This document shows positions 17,911 through 26,984 of a stretch of 64,000 bases of DNA, one piece after another; the first letter of the stretch is position 1; the number at the start of each line of letters is the position of its first letter. This DNA comes from Pseudomonas sp. 10-1B. Lineage in GTDB: Bacteria; Pseudomonadota; Gammaproteobacteria; Pseudomonadales; Pseudomonadaceae. The notes beneath the pieces were generated by a model, which was not told the origin of the DNA, ran no database searches, and saw only the letters and a program-made list of their open reading frames with translations. The DNA lies in contig NZ_JYKS01000005.1 of NCBI RefSeq assembly GCF_000935045.1, forward strand, positions 62,001 through 126,000. Reading direction: 5' to 3'. The translations under genes were made by a program, and so were the position numbers.

Positions 17911-18034
17911 CCATGACTTCGGATTTAACGTCCGATAGGTGCCGTGGAATTCCACGGTGCTTCATAGACTTCAGAACCCCCGCAATCGCCAGGCGATGCG
18001 GGGGTTTTGTGTTTAAGGGCCAGCATTTTTATCC
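17911..18034. repeat. ychF 3'-end repeat, copy B
   Basis: This is a degenerate second copy of the ychF 3' end, its CCGTGGAATTCCACGG palindrome (17942-17957) and its terminator (AACCCCCGC with GCGGGGGTTTT). It includes a decayed version of the final ychF codons (TTTAACGTC). It is a direct repeat of 9371-9493 and closes off the two tandem iron systems. From 18035 to 18283 I see no gene or recognisable element. Confidence 0.8.
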
Positions 18035-18283
18035 ATTGGGATCCAAGCATTGGTTGGTTAGTCTTCCGAGTACGACATCAAATCCGGTTATCAAAAAAGA
18101 ACTTTATCCTCTTCCACTGATAGTGAAGTATTGGCTTGCGCATGTGCGTAAACCAAAGGGTGGCAAGGCCCACAGTCTGCGCACAACCACATCGAATCCA
18201 GATCGGTATCGGCGCAGGGGGCTGAACAGGTCCACTGTTCAACAGAATAACCACCTCAACGGGGGAGCTTTTCCAGCGAGCTG

Positions 18284-19672
18284 CTACTGGCGCATATGCT
18301 TCTGGCTGTCGGCAAGAAAACGCCAGACCGCTGGGTCCTCCCCAAGCGCCGCATTGAAACGCAGCCAAGGCGAGGCCTCCAGATCCGGCCGGAAGATGCA
18401 GCCGGGCGACAGCAGGATATTCTGCTTGAGCCCTGCCCGGGTCAGCGCCACAGGGTCGAAGCCTTCTTGCCCGCTGCGAATCCACAGGTACGGCGCCGGT
18501 GCGATGGGCGCCCAGCATTGCCAACCGATCTGCAGCAATTGCTGGCGGGCGAACACCTGGGCCTGCAGCAGCCGGTCACGCAGTTTCTGGCACCGCTTGC
18601 GGTGGGTACCATCGGTCAGCATCTGCAACGCCAGCTGTTCGCACACCTGCGAGCTGTAAAGCCCGGTGGTCATCTTGTAGTGCAACAAGGCTTCGGCCAC
18701 CACCGGTTCGGCCGTGACGAAGCCAACTCGCAGCGAAGGCGCCATGTCTTTGGAAACGCTGCCGATGTAAATCACCCGTTGCAGGTTGTCGAGGGCTGCC
18801 AACGGTGGCTGATGGGTTTCTGCTAGCTGGCCATGCACGTCAATCTCGACGATCCAGCAATCATGGGCATCGGCCAGTTGCAGTACACGATGAGTCACTG
18901 CTGGGCTGTAGCTGGCTCCGGTCGGGTTCTGCAACCACGGGTTGGTGAAAAAAGCCTTGGGGCTATGAACCGCCAGCAGTTCGTCAAGCTTCACCACGTC
19001 CGGCCCCTGCGGCGTCCAGGGCACCCCAATGATCTTGACCTTCTGATCACGCAGGTTAGCCAGCAGGTTGATATAGCCTGGGTCATCCACCAGCACGCAA
19101 TCACCGGGCTGCAGCAAGGTATTGATCACCATGTTGAGCGCCTGGCTGGCGCCATGGGTGAGCACAATGTGTTCGCATTGCGCGGGCACCCCGCGCTCCC
19201 CCAGATGGCGCTGTAGCCATTGCCGCAACGCCAGCACGCCATGGGACTTGCCATACTCGGCAATCAGCCCCGTGCCACGCCCAAGGCTGCGCATGGCCAG
19301 CCGCAGCCCGGGTTCATCCAGCCATGCCTCCGGCACACCGCCACTACCCGGTTGCAAGGCCTCCTCATCCGGGTTGAACCCATCATCGAGCAGCCAATAG
19401 ACGTCCTTCAACGGTGCCGCGCTGCGCTGTTGCTCGATACGTGGCGAGGTCTGGGCGACGAAGAACCCGTGCCCCCGGCGAACCTCGACATAACCCAACG
19501 CGACCAGACGATCGTAGGCCTGCACCACGCTAAAGGTACTGACCTTGAACTCTTTGGCGGCAGAGCGAATGGAAGGCAAGCGCGCGCCCTGAGCCAACTT
19601 GGTCTGGTCGATCAACTGGGAGAAGTGCTCTACCAACTGACCGATGCGCGACATCTTTCGAGGCGAACTCAT
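18284..19672 (-). CDS. MocR-type transcriptional regulator (GntR wHTH fused to aminotransferase fold)
   Basis: The 462-residue protein has an N-terminal GntR winged helix (about 8-75: L-P-S-I-R-S-A-A-K-E-F and V-V-Q-A-Y-D-R-L) and a class I aminotransferase-like effector domain. The PLP-binding Lys lies in G-S-V-S-K-D-M-A-P. Such proteins sense PLP plus an amino compound and often regulate a divergent operon. Here it is divergent from an AstE/AspA-like hydrolase and an amino-acid ABC transporter (19848-24170), which are its likely targets. The 175-nt intergenic region should contain the operator; I could not define it. The start may be M1 or M7. Confidence 0.9.
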   Translation of the reverse strand: MSSPRKMSRIGQLVEHFSQLIDQTKLAQGARLPSIRSAAKEFKVSTFSVVQAYDRLVALGYVEVRRGHGFFVAQTSPRIEQQRSAAPLKDVYWLLDDGFNPDEEALQPGSGGVPEAWLDEPGLRLAMRSLGRGTGLIAEYGKSHGVLALRQWLQRHLGERGVPAQCEHIVLTHGASQALNMVINTLLQPGDCVLVDDPGYINLLANLRDQKVKIIGVPWTPQGPDVVKLDELLAVHSPKAFFTNPWLQNPTGASYSPAVTHRVLQLADAHDCWIVEIDVHGQLAETHQPPLAALDNLQRVIYIGSVSKDMAPSLRVGFVTAEPVVAEALLHYKMTTGLYSSQVCEQLALQMLTDGTHRKRCQKLRDRLLQAQVFARQQLLQIGWQCWAPIAPAPYLWIRSGQEGFDPVALTRAGLKQNILLSPGCIFRPDLEASPWLRFNAALGEDPAVWRFLADSQKHMRQ

Positions 19673-19847
19673 TGAAGTGTGTAGCCTTTTCGACCAATAC
19701 AGGTGCGCCCATTTTAGAGGCCGCTGTGTATGGAATGAAAGCGTATATCAGGTAGCTTGGCACTCAGCCACCGTGCTCTACAAAGCAGACCGACACTACA
19801 CGCTGCTTTGCCAATCACCGTCTGAACCGCCTACCTGGATACCTGCC

Positions 19848-20978
19848 ATGCAACAACAACGACATGCGCTCATCACGCAGACCCTTGGCACACAGCGTGA
19901 GATCATCAGTTTCCATTTCGGCCCCCAGGGCCAAGGCAAGAAAGTTTACTTGCAGGCCGGCCTGCACGCCGACGAGCATCCCGGCATGCTGGCGTTGTAC
20001 CACCTGAAACATCACCTTCTCGAACTCGAAGCGGCCGGCCGCCTGACTGGCGAAGTGGTAGTGGTGCCCAGTGCCAACCCGATCGGCCTTGGCAACTATG
20101 TATTCGGCCGTCAATTAGGGCGCTTCGAGCTGTCCGGCCGGGAGAACTTCAACCGCAACTACCTCGACCTCGCCGCCCTGATACGTGAGGACATTGCCAA
20201 TGCGCTGGGCAGTGACCCGGATGCCAATGTCGCGCTGATCCGCCGCTGTGTCCGCGAGCGCCTTGACGCCCTCCAGCCTGGCACCGAGCTCGACGCCTTG
20301 CGACGCACACTGCTGCGCCTGGCCGGCGATGCCGACTACGTCATCGATTTGCACTGTGACAGCGAAGCCATGGTGCACCTCTACGTGCACAGCGCACAGC
20401 AAGAGGAGGCTCGCATCCTGGCAGGCTTCACCGGTGCGCATGCCGTGCTGCATACCACCGAGCAGGGCGGCCCTGACGCTAAGTTGTATTGCTTCGACGA
20501 GTCCTTCACCACCCTGTGGGACAGGCTGCAGCGGCAGTTCCCGGACTTTCCGATCCCACAGCCAACCTTTTCCGCCACGCTGGAGCTGCGTGGCCGCTAC
20601 GATGTCAGCCAGGAGCAGGCAATGCGCGATGCCGACGCCTTGCTGGGCTACCTGACGCATGTGGGGCTGATTGCCGATGCACAGGCCAAGGTGCCAACCA
20701 CCCTGTGCGAGCCGACGCCGTTGGCCGGGGTGGAGATACTCAATGCCCCCCACTCCGGTGTGATCGCATACCGCGCAGCGCTTGGCAGCAAGGTAGAACC
20801 CGGCTGTGCACTGGCCGACGTCATCGACCCCATCAGCGGCCAGGTCACCACCCTCTACAGCAAGATCTCTGGCGTTTTCTATGCGCGGGTCATCGAGCGC
20901 TTCACCGAAAGCAACACCGAGCTGACCTTTGTCGCCGGCCATGAACCCTTACGTTCGGGCTCGCTGCTGTGTGCCTGA
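19848..20978 (+). CDS. Succinylglutamate desuccinylase/aspartoacylase-family hydrolase (AotO-like)
   Basis: The 376-residue protein is of the M14-like AstE/AspA family, which hydrolyses N-acyl amino acids with a bound zinc. Visible features are the zinc motif H-A-D-E-H-P-G (residues about 43-49) and the third ligand in V-I-D-L-H-C-D-S (about 166). The ATG at 19848 gives a normal N-terminus; the longer frame back to 19644 lies in the promoter region. It precedes ABC genes resembling the arginine/ornithine aot operon, where a member of this family (AotO) is also present. Its natural substrate is not clear. It probably removes an acyl group from the imported compound or acts in regulation. Confidence 0.85.
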   Translation: MQQQRHALITQTLGTQREIISFHFGPQGQGKKVYLQAGLHADEHPGMLALYHLKHHLLELEAAGRLTGEVVVVPSANPIGLGNYVFGRQLGRFELSGRENFNRNYLDLAALIREDIANALGSDPDANVALIRRCVRERLDALQPGTELDALRRTLLRLAGDADYVIDLHCDSEAMVHLYVHSAQQEEARILAGFTGAHAVLHTTEQGGPDAKLYCFDESFTTLWDRLQRQFPDFPIPQPTFSATLELRGRYDVSQEQAMRDADALLGYLTHVGLIADAQAKVPTTLCEPTPLAGVEILNAPHSGVIAYRAALGSKVEPGCALADVIDPISGQVTTLYSKISGVFYARVIERFTESNTELTFVAGHEPLRSGSLLCA

Positions 20979-21108
20979 AGATGATTCCAACAATGCCAAG
21001 TGAGGTGATAGTCATCACCACAAGATGAACAGGCGGTTTCGCTACTTTGCGTCATGCACTTCAAGTCGCAGCATTCAGGCGCTACAAGCGCTCAATAGGA
21101 ATAAAACA

Positions 21109-21891
21109 ATGAAAAAAACCCTTCTGTCCCTTTCTGCGATGGCGCTTTGCGTCGCCGCCGGTTCTGCGTTGGCCAAGGAATACAAAGAACTGCGTTTTGG
21201 CGTCGATGCCTCCTATCCACCCTTCGAGTCCAAAGCCGCCGATGGTAGCCTGATCGGTTTCGATATCGACCTGGGCAATGCCATCTGCGCCGAGTTGAAC
21301 GTCAAATGCAAATGGGTCGAGAGTGACTTCGATGGCATGATCCCCGGCCTCAAGGCCAACAAGTTCGATGGCGTGATATCTGCCATGAGCGTGACCCCCA
21401 GCCGTGAGAAAGTCATCGACTTCTCCAATGAGCTTTTCTCTGGCCCGACGGGGCTGGTCTTCAAGAAAGGCGCAGCCATCAGCAATGATCCAGCGTCTCT
21501 GGCAGGCAAGAAAGTCGGTTACGAACAAGGCACCATTCAGGAAGCCTACGCCAAGGCCGTACTGGCCAACGCCGGGGTCGAGATTCGGTCCTACGCAAAC
21601 CAGGATCAGGTTTACGCCGACCTGATCTCCGGTCGTCTCGACGCTTCTTTGCAGGGCATGCTGCAAGCCAAGCTGGGCTTCCTGAAAACCTCACGAGGCG
21701 CCGACTTCGATGTCAGCCAGCCCGTCGAGAGTGCGTTGCTGCCGGCGAAAACTGCGGTGGGCATTCGCAAGGGCAATGCAGAACTCAAGGCCTTGCTGAA
21801 CAAAGGGATCCAGGCGTTGCACGACAAAGGTATCTATACCCAGCTCCAGCGCCAGCACTTTGGCGACCTGAACCTCTACAGCGGCAATTAA
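21109..21891 (+). CDS. Amino-acid ABC transporter, periplasmic binding protein (AotJ/HisJ type)
   Basis: The 260-residue protein has a clear Sec signal (M-K-K-T-L-L-S-L-S-A, cleaved after S-A-L-A). The SBP family 3 fold contains F-G-V-D-A-S-Y-P-P-F-E, F-D-I-D-L-G-N-A-I-C and the disulfide-type Cys pair typical of LAO/HisJ proteins. This places it with basic-amino-acid binders (arginine, ornithine, lysine, histidine, or opines). I chose the ATG at 21109 over the upstream frame because it begins the signal peptide. It is the first of four transporter genes (binding protein, two permeases, ATPase). Confidence 0.92.
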   Translation: MKKTLLSLSAMALCVAAGSALAKEYKELRFGVDASYPPFESKAADGSLIGFDIDLGNAICAELNVKCKWVESDFDGMIPGLKANKFDGVISAMSVTPSREKVIDFSNELFSGPTGLVFKKGAAISNDPASLAGKKVGYEQGTIQEAYAKAVLANAGVEIRSYANQDQVYADLISGRLDASLQGMLQAKLGFLKTSRGADFDVSQPVESALLPAKTAVGIRKGNAELKALLNKGIQALHDKGIYTQLQRQHFGDLNLYSGN

Positions 21892-21953
21892 TAGCCTTGC
21901 GCCCATTGCCAAGTGCGTGATGGGCGCTTTCCTGATTGGCATAGGGGTGTTCG

Positions 21954-22682
21954 ATGTTGGAAAACCTATTACAAACGCTAGGGCTCTCGAGTTTGAGCCT
22001 CGAAGGCTTTGGCCCGCTATTGCTGCAAGGGACCTGGATGACGCTCAAGTTGTCCTTGCTGTGCCTGTTGGTGAGTGTCGTGCTAGGCCTGTTCGGTGCC
22101 AGTGCCAAGCTGTCCAAGTCCATGCTTTTGCGCGTACCTGCACAAGCCTACACCACGCTGATTCGTGGCGTACCGGACCTGGTGCTCATGCTGCTGATCT
22201 TCTACAGCCTGCAAACCTGGCTGAGCGATGTCACCACCCTGATGGGTTGGGAGCATATCGAGATCGACCCCTTCAGCGCGGGGGTGGTTACGTTAGGGTT
22301 CATTTACGGTGCCTATTTTACCGAAACGTTTCGCGGCGCGATTCTCGCCGTGCCTCGCGGGCAGAAGGAGGCAGCAATTGCCTATGGTCTAAGCCGCACC
22401 CAGTGCTTTTTCCATGTGGTATTTCCGCAAATGATGCGCTTCGCCCTGCCGGGCATCGGCAACAACTGGATGGTGGTCCTCAAAGCCACAGCCCTAGTCT
22501 CGATCATCGGCTTGGCCGACTTGGTCAAGGCAGCAGTGGAGGCCGGCAAGAGCACCTACCAACCGTTCTACTTTCTGCTGGTGGCGGCGTTGATCTACCT
22601 GTTGATCACCACGGTTTCGAACCATGTCCTTAAACGCCTGGAAACCTTCTATTCGGCTGGCGCCCGGGAGGCCGTACGATGA
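21954..22682 (+). CDS. Amino-acid ABC transporter permease (HisQ/AotQ type)
   Basis: This is a 242-residue inner-membrane permease of the PAAT family, with about five transmembrane helices and the EAA-type loop (E-A-A-I-A-Y-G-L-S-R-T-Q-C-F) near residue 140 that contacts the ATPase. R-G-V-P-D-L is the usual motif after the first helices. It overlaps the next permease by ATGA and should form a heterodimer with it. The transporter is that of the MocR/AspA-like cluster. Confidence 0.92.
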   Translation: MLENLLQTLGLSSLSLEGFGPLLLQGTWMTLKLSLLCLLVSVVLGLFGASAKLSKSMLLRVPAQAYTTLIRGVPDLVLMLLIFYSLQTWLSDVTTLMGWEHIEIDPFSAGVVTLGFIYGAYFTETFRGAILAVPRGQKEAAIAYGLSRTQCFFHVVFPQMMRFALPGIGNNWMVVLKATALVSIIGLADLVKAAVEAGKSTYQPFYFLLVAALIYLLITTVSNHVLKRLETFYSAGAREAVR

Positions 22683-23389
22683 TCGAACTCTTGCAGGAAT
22701 ACTGGCAGCCCTTTCTTTACCACGACGGTCGTCAATTCACCGGCCTGGCCATGACCCTGTGGCTGCTCAGCGCTTCGCTGTTCTTTGGTTTCATCCTGTC
22801 GATCCCGCTATCGATCATTCGGGTCTCCCCCCATGCTTGGGTGCGCTGGCCGGTCCAGTTCTACACCTACCTGTTCCGTGGTACCCCCCTGTATATCCAG
22901 TTGCTGATTTGCTACACCGGAATCTACAGCATTGCCGCGGTACGGGAGCAGCCGGTCCTCGACAGCTTCTTCCGCGACGCCATGAACTGCACCATCCTGG
23001 CCTTCAGCCTGAATACGTGCGCCTATACCACGGAGATCTTCGCCGGTGCGATCCGCAACATGCACCACGGTGAAATCGAGGCCGCAAAAGCCTATGGCCT
23101 GCGGGGCTGGAAGCTTTATGCCTACCTCATCATACCGTCGGCCTTGCGCCGGTCGTTACCGTACTACAGCAACGAGGTGATTCTGATGCTGCACTCCACC
23201 ACCCTGGCCTTCACGGCCACGGTGCCGGATATCCTCAAGATTGCACGGGATGCCAACTCGGCCACCTTCCTCACTTTCCAGTCCTTCGGTATCGCCGCGG
23301 CGATCTACCTGGCGATCACTTTTTCTCTCGTTGGCCTGTTCCGCCTCGCTGAACGCCGTTGGTTGTCGTTCCTTGGGCCGAGTCATTAA
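22679..23389 (+). CDS. Amino-acid ABC transporter permease (HisM/AotM type)
   Basis: This is the second inner-membrane permease, 236 residues with several transmembrane helices. The conserved R-G-T-P-L-Y-I-Q is near residue 62, and the EAA loop E-I-E-A-A-K-A-Y-G-L-R-G-W-K is near 136. Its ATG overlaps the stop of the preceding permease (ATGA), so the two subunits are made in equal amounts. It is followed by the ATPase gene after 16 nt, which carries GGAGG just ahead of its start. Confidence 0.92.
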   Translation: MIELLQEYWQPFLYHDGRQFTGLAMTLWLLSASLFFGFILSIPLSIIRVSPHAWVRWPVQFYTYLFRGTPLYIQLLICYTGIYSIAAVREQPVLDSFFRDAMNCTILAFSLNTCAYTTEIFAGAIRNMHHGEIEAAKAYGLRGWKLYAYLIIPSALRRSLPYYSNEVILMLHSTTLAFTATVPDILKIARDANSATFLTFQSFGIAAAIYLAITFSLVGLFRLAERRWLSFLGPSH

Positions 23390-23405
23390 TTCCGGAGGTT
23401 TGCGC

Positions 23406-24170
23406 ATGTACAAACTGACCATTGAAAACCTGAAGAAAAGTTACGGTAATCATGAGGTCCTCAAAGGCGTTTCCCTGAATGCCAAGACTGGTGATGTGAT
23501 CAGCCTTATCGGCGCCAGTGGCTCGGGCAAGAGCACGTTTCTGCGCTGTATCAATTTCCTGGAAACACCCAACGACGGCGCCATGAGCCTGGACAACCAG
23601 CCAATCCGCATGGTCCATGACAAGCATGGCATGCGTGTGGCCGACGCCGATGAGCTGCAACGCCTGCGCACCCGGCTCACCATGGTGTTCCAACACTTCA
23701 ACCTGTGGAGCCACATGAACGTGTTGGACAACATCACCATGGCCCCGTGCCGAGTACTAGGCATCAGCAAGAAGGAAGCACAGGAGCGCGGCCGGCACTA
23801 TCTGGACAAAGTGGGCTTGCCAGCACGCGTCGCCGACCAGTACCCGGCGTTTCTCTCCGGCGGCCAGCAACAGCGCGTCGCCATCGCCCGCGCCCTGAAC
23901 ATGGAGCCGGAGATCATGCTGTTCGACGAGCCGACCTCGGCCCTGGACCCGGAACTGGTAGGTGAGGTGCTCAAGGTTATTCAGGGGCTGGCCGAAGAGG
24001 GGCGCACCATGATCATGGTCACCCATGAAATGGGCTTTGCACGGAAAGTGTCGAACCAGGTGCTGTTCCTGCACCAAGGGCGGGTCGAAGAGCAAGGCGC
24101 GCCCGATGAGGTACTGGGCAACCCGAAAAGCGAGCGCTTGCAACAGTTCCTGCGTGGCAACCTGAAGTAG
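23406..24170 (+). CDS. Amino-acid ABC transporter ATPase (HisP/AotP type)
   Basis: The 254-residue cytoplasmic ATPase has Walker [10 protein letters not shown] (about 38-46), Q-loop F-Q-H-F-N-L, signature [10 protein letters not shown], Walker [14 protein letters not shown] and switch His in V-T-H-E-M-G-F-A. The ATG at 23406 is preceded by GGAGGTTTGCGC. It completes the importer started by the binding protein at 21109. A GC-rich hairpin without a T-run lies downstream (about 24194-24215) and may weakly terminate. Confidence 0.94.
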   Translation: MYKLTIENLKKSYGNHEVLKGVSLNAKTGDVISLIGASGSGKSTFLRCINFLETPNDGAMSLDNQPIRMVHDKHGMRVADADELQRLRTRLTMVFQHFNLWSHMNVLDNITMAPCRVLGISKKEAQERGRHYLDKVGLPARVADQYPAFLSGGQQQRVAIARALNMEPEIMLFDEPTSALDPELVGEVLKVIQGLAEEGRTMIMVTHEMGFARKVSNQVLFLHQGRVEEQGAPDEVLGNPKSERLQQFLRGNLK

Positions 24171-24256
24171 CCCTCATCTGCACCAAAGGTGTTCCCGGCG
24201 GCCTTGCGGCCGGGAGCGCCCCAAGGCTCAACGTGGAGATGGCCCCGCCTGCCCTT

Positions 24257-25078
24257 TCATTTATTGCTCTTCCCATAGCCAATCTGGAATGGCGCCAGGG
24301 CACGCATGGTCGGTGGCTTGGTCGAAATCAGCGTGGCCGTGTTGATGAGCTTGGGTACGAGCTCCTCGATTGCCTTCTCGATCGTCCAATAAGCGGTGGA
24401 CACCGAAACACTCACTGACGCGACCGGGGCGCCCCAGATGTTGAGGATGGGTGCGGCAAAGTTGAGGTCATGCAGGTAAAACTCTTCAACGCTATAGGCA
24501 TAGCCTGTCTCCCTGACCTTCAAGATCATATCCATCAGCGCCCCCGCGTCAGTCACCGTATGGGGCGTGAACTGCATCCGCTCCATGCCTGCCAGGGCCT
24601 CCTCGATCTGCTCATCGGGTAGGCCGGACAAATACGCCCGCCCTGTCGCTACGCAGAACATGGGCAACCGCTTGCCGACAGGCATGTGCACCACCGCCCG
24701 ATGAAGGCTCGGGAAGCGCCCGATATACACCATGTCCTGGCCATCAGGCTCGGCCAGGTTGACCGTTTCCCCAAGGTGTCGGTTCAACTCCAGCAGGTAG
24801 GGGTTCGCGCGCTCCAGAAGCACGTTCGCCTGGAGGTAGCGACACCCGACATCAAGTGCACGTACGGATAATGAAAACCGCTTGGAGACTGCATCCTTTC
24901 GTAACAGCCCAAGTTCAACCAGCGTATGGGTGAAACGTTGAGCCGCACTTTTGGTAACACCAGCAGCTTCAGCCAGCTCTCGCAGGTTCATGCTGGGCCG
25001 CTCCGTGGTGAATGCGTCCAGTACGGACAACCCGGCGGCCAATGATTGAACGAACAAGGGTGAATCATGCGAGCTCAT
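24257..25078 (-). CDS. IclR-family transcriptional regulator
   Basis: The 273-residue protein has an N-terminal winged helix (about 15-75: L-R-E-L-A-E-A-A-G-V-T-K-S-A-A-Q-R) and a C-terminal IclR ligand-binding domain (about 90-265). I chose the ATG at 25078 because GGGAGG lies nine bases upstream; a TTG three codons earlier is possible. It is divergent from the DadA-like/RidA/ABC operon beginning at 25303. The 224-nt spacer holds a perfect 7-bp inverted repeat (25217-25235) that fits an IclR dimer site. It probably controls that operon. Confidence 0.92.
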   Translation of the reverse strand: MSSHDSPLFVQSLAAGLSVLDAFTTERPSMNLRELAEAAGVTKSAAQRFTHTLVELGLLRKDAVSKRFSLSVRALDVGCRYLQANVLLERANPYLLELNRHLGETVNLAEPDGQDMVYIGRFPSLHRAVVHMPVGKRLPMFCVATGRAYLSGLPDEQIEEALAGMERMQFTPHTVTDAGALMDMILKVRETGYAYSVEEFYLHDLNFAAPILNIWGAPVASVSVSVSTAYWTIEKAIEELVPKLINTATLISTKPPTMRALAPFQIGYGKSNK

Positions 25079-25216
25079 GGTGCGCAACCTCCCAGTTTTT
25101 GCTGCAACACGCCTCTAGCTCGCGCGTTGAGCCGCGCTTTGCTCTCGGGCATTCAGGTTTGATTAACCCCTTCACAGGGCTGTTTTCGGGCCAAGTGTAT
25201 CTTAGAAAAATCCACG

Positions 25217-25235
25217 CGTATCGAACAGCGATACG
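25217..25235. promoter_or_regulatory. Candidate IclR operator (perfect palindrome)
   Basis: The sequence CGTATCGAACAGCGATACG has two perfect 7-bp arms around a 5-bp spacer. It lies midway between the divergent iclR-like gene and the DadA-like gene, where an IclR regulator would act on both. No other good palindrome is present in that spacer. Confidence 0.6.
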
Positions 25236-25302
25236 AGAGTCCTGAAATAGGCCTAGGCTCTGCATCCGTAGTGGCATCATTGCTCATAGAGTTGAAGACG
25301 TC

Positions 25303-26559
25303 ATGCTGAACGCGGAACAACATGCCAGGGAGGTCACCATCGTCGGCGCAGGGATCGTAGGTCTTTGCGCCGCGTACCACTTGAACAGAGTGGGGCTGCA
25401 GGTACGGATCATCGAACCCGCCGGCGCCGGTGCAGAATGCTCTTCTGGAAACGCCGGCTCCCTCTCCTCCGGCTCGGTCGCCCCGTTGGCGATGCCTGGG
25501 GTGTTGAAACAAGCCTCGGGAATGTTCCTTGACCCCACAGGGCCACTCTACATACCCGCCAGCTACCTGCTGCACGTCGCGCCCTGGATGGCCCGCTTCG
25601 TCGCTGCCTCCCGGCCGTCACGGGTAGCAGAAATCGCTCACGCACTTCACAGCCTGATCGGCAACGCCGTACAAGAGCATAAAAGCCTTGCGGCGACGGC
25701 CGGGTGCCAGGACCTGATCAGCGATACCGGACAGTTGCATTTGTACTCAAGCCAGCAAGCACTGGAAAAAGACTCGGCCGGCTGGGCCCTGAAAAAGCAG
25801 TATGGGCTGAACCCAATCAAGATTGGACGCACTGATATTCAGCAGTTGGAACCTTCGATTGCACCGCAATACCAGCTCGGCTATTACCTGCCAGACCAAC
25901 CGTGGGTCAAAGACCCCTACCTTTATTCGCTGCGTATCACCGAGTACCTGGAAAAGAACGGCGTCACCTTCGTCAAAGACCAGGTTCAGCGGTTTGAACG
26001 TAAAAAGGCAGGTTGGCTTGTCAAGGGCGAACAACGCGACTATGAGACGGCCAGTATCGTGCTGGCCGCTGGCGCCTGGTCAGCGAAACTACTGTCTTCG
26101 CTAGGTTTGAAAGTGCCACTGGAAACACAACGTGGCTACCACCTTCGATACCCGCAAGCAGCAGAGCTCATCCAACGCGTCGTCGTGCTGGCAGATCGCA
26201 AAGTGTTCATGACGCCCATGCAAAACGGGCTGCGTGCAGCCGGCACGGTCGAGTTTGGCGGCCTGCAGCGCTTGCCCAGCAGCGCCCGCGCTCGGCTGTT
26301 GGGTCACCATGCCAAAACGGCCCTTCCTGGCCTGGACATTGACAACCCGATCGAATGGATGGGGCATCGCCCATGCCTGCCCGACTCTCTGCCGGTAATA
26401 GGTGAACTGCCGCGCTTCCCGGGCCTGTGGTGCGCGTTCGGGCATGGCCACCTCGGCCTGACGGGGGCTGCGGGTACAGGCCGCCTTCTAGCTCAAGCGA
26501 TGACTGGGTGCGAGCACGCCAAGGCAACCCTATCCCCGTTCTCTGCTTCTCGCTTTTAA
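25303..26559 (+). CDS. FAD-dependent amino-acid dehydrogenase (DadA-like)
   Basis: The 418-residue protein is of the DAO/DadA family, which oxidises D-amino acids (or secondary amines) to imino acids that become keto acids and ammonia, with electrons passed to the respiratory chain. The dinucleotide fold begins V-G-A-G-I-V-G-L-C-A-A-Y-H-L (about residue 13). The flavin signature S-S-G-N-A-G-S-L-S-S follows near 47, and the C-terminal G-H-G-H-L-G-L-T-G-A is near 386. It is 30 nt upstream of a RidA gene and heads an operon with an amino-acid importer, so it probably degrades the imported substrate. The exact substrate is unknown. Confidence 0.88.
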   Translation: MLNAEQHAREVTIVGAGIVGLCAAYHLNRVGLQVRIIEPAGAGAECSSGNAGSLSSGSVAPLAMPGVLKQASGMFLDPTGPLYIPASYLLHVAPWMARFVAASRPSRVAEIAHALHSLIGNAVQEHKSLAATAGCQDLISDTGQLHLYSSQQALEKDSAGWALKKQYGLNPIKIGRTDIQQLEPSIAPQYQLGYYLPDQPWVKDPYLYSLRITEYLEKNGVTFVKDQVQRFERKKAGWLVKGEQRDYETASIVLAAGAWSAKLLSSLGLKVPLETQRGYHLRYPQAAELIQRVVVLADRKVFMTPMQNGLRAAGTVEFGGLQRLPSSARARLLGHHAKTALPGLDIDNPIEWMGHRPCLPDSLPVIGELPRFPGLWCAFGHGHLGLTGAAGTGRLLAQAMTGCEHAKATLSPFSASRF

Positions 26560-26588
26560 CAACAACAATATTTCACCAGGAGCCAACA

Positions 26589-26945
26589 ATGACTCAACTT
26601 ATCACTCGTCATGAAACGAACGCGCGCATGAGCCGTATCGTTCTACACAACGGCGTCGCCTACTTGGCAGGCGTTGTCGCGGCTAACCGTGCCGCGGACA
26701 TCAAGGCGCAAACCCAAGAGGTACTTTCCCGTATCGATGCACTTCTGGAACAGGTTGGAAGCCACAAAAAGAAGTTACTCACCGCGCAAATCTGGCTGAA
26801 AGACATAACCGCAGATTTTCAAGGCATGAATGATGTCTGGGATGCCTGGGTAGCCGACGGCGAATCCCCCGCTCGCGCAACATGCCAAGCGCACTTGGCG
26901 GCCTCCGACATCCTCGTCGAAATCATTGCCACTGCTGCCCTTTGA
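26589..26945 (+). CDS. RidA/YjgF family protein (imine deaminase type)
   Basis: RidA proteins hydrolyse reactive enamines and imines to keto acids. This 118-residue copy has the fold's N-terminal stretch and the conserved Arg in S-P-A-R-A-T-C-Q-A-H-L near residue 98. It starts with ATG at 26589 after CAGGAG. It follows a DadA-like oxidase, whose imino-acid product it can hydrolyse, so the pair forms a logical two-step deamination. A shorter or regulatory role cannot be excluded. Confidence 0.9.
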   Translation: MTQLITRHETNARMSRIVLHNGVAYLAGVVAANRAADIKAQTQEVLSRIDALLEQVGSHKKKLLTAQIWLKDITADFQGMNDVWDAWVADGESPARATCQAHLAASDILVEIIATAAL

Positions 26946-26984
26946 AACCGATAAGCCGTCGACTGCCCTTCTAGAACAGGACCC

